A DNA stretch of 11,969 bases from an uncultured Muribaculaceae bacterium (GTDB lineage: Bacteria; Bacteroidota; Bacteroidia; Bacteroidales; Muribaculaceae). The notes under the pieces were generated by a model. That model did no database searches. It was not told where the DNA came from and saw nothing but the letters and a program-made list of their open reading frames with translations. This document shows positions 8,701 to 11,969 of the stretch, piece after piece. Made by a program: the position numbers and the translations under genes. Location: the NCBI GenBank assembly GCA_910584735.1, contig CAJUBM010000092.1, positions 1-11,969 on the forward strand, in the 5' to 3' direction. Position 1 is the stretch's first letter. Every line of letters begins with the position of its first letter.

Positions 8701-8838
8701 TAATGAGCTAAGATTGGACGTGTTGAAGTCGCACGAATAGTAGCTCGCTTCTTCGGCTACGGCAACATGCGGCATTGCAAGCACAGAAACAGCCAGCGAC
8801 CCTATCAGACCGGCCTTTCTTAATAACGATTTTTTCAT
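5755..8838 (-). CDS. Secreted choice-of-anchor J / FN3 adhesin-like protein with T9SS-like C-terminal domain
   Basis: A 1027-residue exported protein. The signal peptide is clear, with likely cleavage after AVA (residue 28). Domains by eye: a jelly roll of choice-of-anchor J/cleaved-adhesin type (about 32-196, with NDDWLYSP at 92-99); FN3 (about 201-300); FN3 (302-410); a second jelly roll (415-570, ending FLDNIAV); a CARDB-like domain (572-677, VDVLNFGSE); an FN3 start (681-703) interrupted by a third jelly roll (713-893, NDDWAISP, VDDVTYIP) and resumed at 899-950 (INGYNVYRDG). A short sorting-type domain ends the protein (about 967-1027; YTPDGRLIA, LPAGIYLV). No catalytic domain is seen. 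Likely a cell-surface or secreted binding protein for glycans or proteins. It lies 53 nt after the protease gene with no exact TAnnTTTG between, so it is probably co-transcribed with it. Ligand unknown. Confidence 0.85.
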   Translation of the reverse strand: MKKSLLRKAGLIGSLAVSVLAMPHVAVAEEASYYSCDFNTSNLSSLGFSVVDANGDGTTWTPQTTELTFRALDNESVSAMYMTPTFIGNAQNDDWLYSPSIRFEAGKTYNVKFLMAKLMFAAIPEAFEIKLGKSKNSTAMTTVLVPKSGLPEKGGNSLWSFNAVVSVETTGDYYIGIHAEGKPGQKLGIASLDIKNGVAMVTPAAVTDLTVTPDATGDKKAVITFTAPTKAKDNSTLTALSKIEVRRNGDLVETIPNPTPGTPQRVENIVAVSAIYTYSVVAFTEAGGGDMASATTFVGINTPAPVNNLTVENTANRKARITWEAPSVDRDGYPIPASLLKYDVIRTPLYSNESETVVENFDGLNFEDTLPEPVVTDDPDAEPAPAQQFYIYSVVAKTSEGTAGVVKSNPLPMGEPYTMPYNESFARGRASHLFTSIVVDGNNYWSQTTDFEDVSSSDGDNGMIYLNGKIGGASAMLTGLTDLSPSTAPTLNFYTYNIAGADPADNTLEVVVTATDGVSKSFGEYAPAMGWNKTILRLDEFIGKTIRIAFIGRRKNNTELFLDNIAVSNIFRHDLKAEGISIPEKVKSSEPFEITVDVLNFGSEISGDYAVTLFCDEEEVGSYHGTALPVGAHDMVSFTHTQGILAPEEISYHAVITYAADEDMENNTTSEAKVTVRKNAYPIVTDLGGSLNNGIVSLNWGEPDTSKARPYETLETFDQYDSWANSNVGEWVFVDCDKAQISGFSEGNMPGIADYSQQSWWVFDNSHEDFNNGSFNTLSGNKFLASMVSGIKGEGYVQNDDWAISPELFGGAQTIVVNARSYSMLDFETFEVLYSTGSVDPADFISLQTFKDIPSEYTPYEVELPDGAKRFAIRNISLGKYVLMVDDVTYIPVGSPAAFSINGYNVYRDGIKINDMPVEENEFKDTDCGDGNHSYNVTVLYSAGESMFSNDFNPTESSIDTPAETSFTVSTLPGALVISNALAPVSIYTPDGRLIATAPAALSSTIPLPAGIYLVTSARTTRKVTIP

Positions 8839-8891
8839 GCGCTGATATTTGGTTTATAAATTTGAACAGTTACTTATAATCAGTTACGACA

Positions 8892-11687
8892 TCAATCCGT
8901 AACCATTACTTTTGTCGGTCTCGCCCCGGGGGCACAGACCAGATATATCCCGGCGGAAGGTAATATACACACATTTGTTCCGGCAGAAATCATACGCCCG
9001 GCGATATCGTAGACCGCCACCGGTATATCTGCATGAAGAACCCTACCATTAATGGCAAACGGTATTTCCAAAGATTCCCTCTCGGTGGAAAATATCGAAC
9101 TTTCATCTCTCGTAGTGACTGCCACTACATTCGAGCGCAAGGAACGCAGAGTGCCATTATCGGCAACAAGGCTATAGTAGTAGGTTGTTCCCGGCATCAG
9201 TCCTGTAACTTTCATACTACATGCTTTCCCTACAGGATACTCCGTAAAACCTTCTACTGCGACATCATATAACGGGCCGAAAGAATACACTTTTATGTCA
9301 TCAATCGCAACAGCCCCCTTCGTAGGCCGCTTAAACGTGATACGGATACGCTGGGCCTTATCGTCATTAATCTCTATATCTGTTGTAGTGCCGCCTTTCT
9401 CTGTAACGACCTCTACCGTTTCAATATCATACCAAAGACCGTCTTTAAGCATGCTTACTTCCAAAGTTTCATCATCGGAGGTGGAATTTCCTCTATGCCA
9501 GAATGAGAGCCGTTCTATCCCATTGCCATAAGGCGCCGAGACTATCTCATCGCCCTCAACCGACAGCCTGAGGGAAGGTGCGGATTCTCCACTGTAACTC
9601 GCCATGCCGTAAGATGCGGTAGATGTAGAAGTCCATAGCGGAGGAAGACTCTCCACTCCACCGGTGAAATCAACCGACTCCACCACACTTTGGCTATGTT
9701 TTTTGAAATATACATCCAAGAAATAAGTTTTCGCCTCCTCCATCGCCTCCCATGAGGCTATAAAAGAGTTAGTCCCTATTTCCTCAGCCTCTTTAGCTAC
9801 CGGGGCGAAATAATCAAATGTCGGGTCAAGAGTGCGAAACTCGACAGATTCACATTCCACACTGCCGAAAAATCCATCATCAGCAGTGACAGAAAACCGA
9901 TAATCTGTGGCCGGAACCAATCCTGTTACCACATAAGAATTGGTAAGACCGACATTCCATCGGCCTAATACCATGTCCAAATCGCCGGACGTTGCCCCCG
10001 CAGCCATTGCAGCCGACTCCTTATCCGCCTTTCTGCCATATAGTGTAAGTGTATAGCCCAACGCCCCCTCTACCTCTCGCCACCGGGCGGTAAACCCTCC
10101 GGCGAGTATATCTACGGCCTCGGCTGATGAAGGTGGTTCTATATCAGAAGCCCCACCATTAAGACGGAACACCAGGCGGTCGCCTATCTCGGTAATATCC
10201 GAAATAACCACTCCGAGATTTTCATTGCTCCATGAGCGCAAAGAGGGGGATGTCGAATAGGACAATTCTGTAACTCCGGCTGTACCCGGGAATGAGTCAC
10301 CATCGCGTGTCGCCGTGGTACAGACTCCATCCGCTTCTATAATATCGACATGATTGTGGTCAGCCACATTGTTAACCGAATTCTTACGCCAGACCTCCGC
10401 GTCATAATCTATATGCCATACGAGCATACCATGCCCCGGGACAAACTCATCCCATCCGTTCTGCTGACGGTTCTCCAGAATAAAATATTCATCAGCGACC
10501 GAGGTCGGTATCATGTATGCATCGCCACTTTCAAGGGGACGGAGGGCGATGTTTCCCGTTCCAGACAGGACGGTCGGCTCCAGATAGCCCAGCGCGGTTC
10601 TCTCCCAGGCAGAATATTGGGGAGGTGTGCAGCCATCATTATTATACGGCCCGTAATCCATAGCCGACCATGCCCCGGGCGTGAAAGTATCTTCCTCGTA
10701 AGAGGTAGAATAAAGGTCAGGCAATCCCATCACATGAGAAAATTCATGGACGAACGTACCGATTCCCACCGGGCGGTAGCCATGGCCCAGATCAGACAAT
10801 TCCCATTCATTGGAACATGCATATCGCTCCAGCTTCACGCCATCGAACTGATACACCATGCCCGGTTCAGCCGATGAAATCCTCCACGCATGCGGCCAGA
10901 CGCAGTCGCTGCTACCGCCGGAGGCCTCACCGCGCCCGGCATATACTACGAACACATTATCAATTAAGCCATCGCCATCGCGGTCATACTGGCTGAAATC
11001 GACTTCCGGATTTAACTGCCGGCAGGCCTCGATAACCATCTTCTGCGGAGCGTTATCCTGTCCCCAGGCATCATTGCCCCCATAGTAGTCACGTGTCTTT
11101 TGAAGGGTTACCGGGCCATACACGTCAAATTGAGGTGTGAATTTCCCGCCGGAAGAATGAGAGAACCAGTCACGCGCGCTTCCTGTGGCCCGATAGTCAG
11201 AAAAGCCTTCCTCGTTCAACATACGTGTGAAATAATCAAGCGGATCGGAGAGATTAAATTTAACGTCTTGGTATTCAACCAATACTACTACCGCTTTCTG
11301 TGCGCCTATAGCCGGGAATGTTGTTCCTTCTACCAATCCGCTCAACGAGCGCCGCTTTATAGGTGACCGCATCAGTTGTTCCTTTATCTTCGACTGACTC
11401 ATGGACTGCCTCGCAGCTACAAGCCTTCCGGATGGCTCCATCTGTGCCGGATAGAAAGTATCACCATCACGCAACAGAACACCGCCACTTTCAGCCTCGA
11501 CATAATAATGGAAGTTTTCATCACCGACAAGATACACCTCCATCGGCTCTCCGTCAGGCTGTGTCACCCTAATAATACCGGGACGAGCCGGGATTCCCAT
11601 CATTGGCTGCACGGCAGCCCCGGATATCGTAATATAGAGCAAGAATTTATAAAACTGCTTCATCTTTTGATATTGTGTTTTCTTCAT
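8892..11687 (-). CDS. Secreted M6-family zinc metalloprotease with FN3, jelly-roll and sorting domains
   Basis: A 931-residue exported protease of the immune-inhibitor-A-like M6 family. After a signal peptide and a short propeptide-like region (GIIRVTQPDGEP.. to about 125), the catalytic domain spans roughly 128-510. It has the zinc motif HEFSHVMGLPD (His314, Glu315, His318, Asp324), a Met-turn WSAMDYG (340-346) and a calcium-type loop DRDGDGLIDN (235-244). FN3 follows (about 515-620). A second FN3 (625-662 and 806-860) appears to be interrupted by a jelly roll (671-803; AIDDIKVYS). A short sorting-type domain closes it (about 875-931; VYDIAGRMI, SAGIYLV). Expected to cleave host or dietary proteins at the surface. 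ATG 11687 is the first start after the promoter. ATG 11663 (MKQFYKFLLY...) is a good alternative, because a hairpin ends 3 nt before 11687 while the sequence before 11663 is A-rich and open. Confidence 0.92.
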   Translation of the reverse strand: MKKTQYQKMKQFYKFLLYITISGAAVQPMMGIPARPGIIRVTQPDGEPMEVYLVGDENFHYYVEAESGGVLLRDGDTFYPAQMEPSGRLVAARQSMSQSKIKEQLMRSPIKRRSLSGLVEGTTFPAIGAQKAVVVLVEYQDVKFNLSDPLDYFTRMLNEEGFSDYRATGSARDWFSHSSGGKFTPQFDVYGPVTLQKTRDYYGGNDAWGQDNAPQKMVIEACRQLNPEVDFSQYDRDGDGLIDNVFVVYAGRGEASGGSSDCVWPHAWRISSAEPGMVYQFDGVKLERYACSNEWELSDLGHGYRPVGIGTFVHEFSHVMGLPDLYSTSYEEDTFTPGAWSAMDYGPYNNDGCTPPQYSAWERTALGYLEPTVLSGTGNIALRPLESGDAYMIPTSVADEYFILENRQQNGWDEFVPGHGMLVWHIDYDAEVWRKNSVNNVADHNHVDIIEADGVCTTATRDGDSFPGTAGVTELSYSTSPSLRSWSNENLGVVISDITEIGDRLVFRLNGGASDIEPPSSAEAVDILAGGFTARWREVEGALGYTLTLYGRKADKESAAMAAGATSGDLDMVLGRWNVGLTNSYVVTGLVPATDYRFSVTADDGFFGSVECESVEFRTLDPTFDYFAPVAKEAEEIGTNSFIASWEAMEEAKTYFLDVYFKKHSQSVVESVDFTGGVESLPPLWTSTSTASYGMASYSGESAPSLRLSVEGDEIVSAPYGNGIERLSFWHRGNSTSDDETLEVSMLKDGLWYDIETVEVVTEKGGTTTDIEINDDKAQRIRITFKRPTKGAVAIDDIKVYSFGPLYDVAVEGFTEYPVGKACSMKVTGLMPGTTYYYSLVADNGTLRSLRSNVVAVTTRDESSIFSTERESLEIPFAINGRVLHADIPVAVYDIAGRMISAGTNVCILPSAGIYLVCAPGARPTKVMVTD

Positions 11688-11690
11688 GGC

Positions 11691-11715
11691 GCAAGATTTT
11701 TATCAAAAATCTTGC
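11691..11715 (-). promoter_or_regulatory. 5'-leader hairpin before the protease gene
   Basis: A perfect 11-bp inverted repeat (gcaagattttt / aaaaatcttgc) with a 3-nt loop. It lies between the predicted -7 box and ATG 11687 and ends 3 nt before that ATG. In the transcript it would be at the very 5' end. It may stabilise the mRNA, limit initiation at 11687, or as DNA be an operator. No T-run follows it on the minus strand, so a terminator is unlikely. Confidence 0.55.
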
Positions 11716-11724
11716 AAACATCGG

Positions 11725-11754
11725 CAAAGTTAGCAAAATTTTCATATCAAACAA
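11725..11754 (-). promoter_or_regulatory. Bacteroidetes-type promoter (-33 TTG, -7 TAACTTTG) for the protease operon
   Basis: On the minus strand TAACTTTG (11725-11732) matches the Bacteroidetes -7 consensus TAnnTTTG exactly. A TTG at 11752-11754 lies 19 nt upstream, the usual -33 spacing. Transcription would begin near 11718-11720, about 30 nt before ATG 11687. It likely drives both secreted-protein genes. Confidence 0.75.
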
Positions 11755-11795
11755 CGCTTGGCAGATATTTTGTCAAATTAATAGCGCTTTTATGG

Positions 11796-11816
11796 AATTA
11801 TGCATTTTGCATAATT
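11796..11816. repeat. AT-rich 9-bp inverted repeat upstream of the promoter (possible operator)
   Basis: The arms aattatgca and tgcataatt are perfect and separated by ttt. The site lies about 42 nt upstream of the -33 element, a position suited to an activator dimer. The sequence around it is AT-rich, so chance cannot be excluded. Confidence 0.35.
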
Positions 11817-11839
11817 TATTTTGAAAGGCCATAAACACT

Positions 11840-11879
11840 GATGGCTGGTAACGTGAAGGTATGCACGTTACCAGCCATC
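11840..11879. terminator. Perfect 16-bp stem-loop, possible terminator or leader hairpin
   Basis: The arms 11840-11855 (gatggctggtaacgtg) and 11864-11879 are exact reverse complements with an 8-nt loop. It is GC-richer than its surroundings and stands in the non-coding stretch before the window end. Neither side has a strong T-run, so it is an imperfect terminator. It might end a minus-strand gene lying to the right, or serve as a leader element. In 11880-11969 I see no gene or clear site. Confidence 0.45.
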
Positions 11880-11969
11880 CTGAGGAGATACTACTCGGTA
11901 TATTCTATGTATAATTTATTATTGCTGTCCGATAAAACTTTTTGAGACATCGAAAAATTAGGGCTGATT

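Noticed and set aside
8839..8891. Possible separate promoter for the 1027-residue protein
   Set aside because: No exact TAnnTTTG is present on the minus strand in this 53-nt gap, so co-transcription from the protease promoter is simpler.
10350..10877. A 175-codon plus-strand open frame opposite the protease gene
   Set aside because: It lies fully antisense to the strongly supported M6 catalytic domain and its product is basic, low in recognisable motifs and without a leader. It is an antisense shadow.
11376..11834. A 152-codon plus-strand open frame crossing the promoter region
   Set aside because: It is antisense to the protease signal peptide and runs through the promoter and hairpins. 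No motif is visible.

Overview
The window looks like chromosomal DNA from a Bacteroidota bacterium, most likely order Bacteroidales (gut or oral type). The signs are: large secreted proteins built from choice-of-anchor J jelly rolls, FN3 domains and a short Por/T9SS-like C-terminal sorting domain; start codons without clear Shine-Dalgarno sequences; and an exact Bacteroidetes-type promoter (TTG-N19-TAACTTTG) before the protease gene. The family cannot be fixed from this sequence alone; a Muribaculaceae-like source is a guess.

Left half (1 to about 5570, + strand): the 3' end of a surface-glycan biosynthesis operon. It starts with the C-terminal part of an acyltransferase-3 membrane protein whose frame is broken near a T7 run. 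Then come a GT4 glycosyltransferase, a PglC-like phosphoglycosyl transferase, a divergent DegT-type PLP aminotransferase and two different ATP-grasp ligases. Genes overlap by 4 nt or lie 14 to 48 nt apart, so they are probably co-transcribed. The transferases would start and extend an undecaprenyl-diphosphate-linked glycan. The aminotransferase and ATP-grasp pair suggest an amino or aminoacyl (amide) modification of a sugar or small-molecule substituent. That module is the least standard part of the window.

Junction (5567-5754): convergent gene ends flank a perfect 33-bp inverted repeat with an 8-nt loop. It probably acts as a bidirectional terminator, and it resembles a palindromic repeat or IS-end relic.

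Right half (5755-11687, - strand): two exported multidomain proteins, probably one operon read right to left. The first is an M6-family zinc metalloprotease with FN3 and jelly-roll domains. The second is a 1027-residue adhesin-like protein with three choice-of-anchor J domains and no catalytic domain that I can see. Both end in a similar short sorting-type domain, and in both a jelly roll appears to be inserted inside an FN3 domain. A promoter, a 5'-leader hairpin and two further inverted repeats lie upstream of the protease gene (11688-11880). No RNA genes, CRISPR arrays or intact mobile elements were seen.
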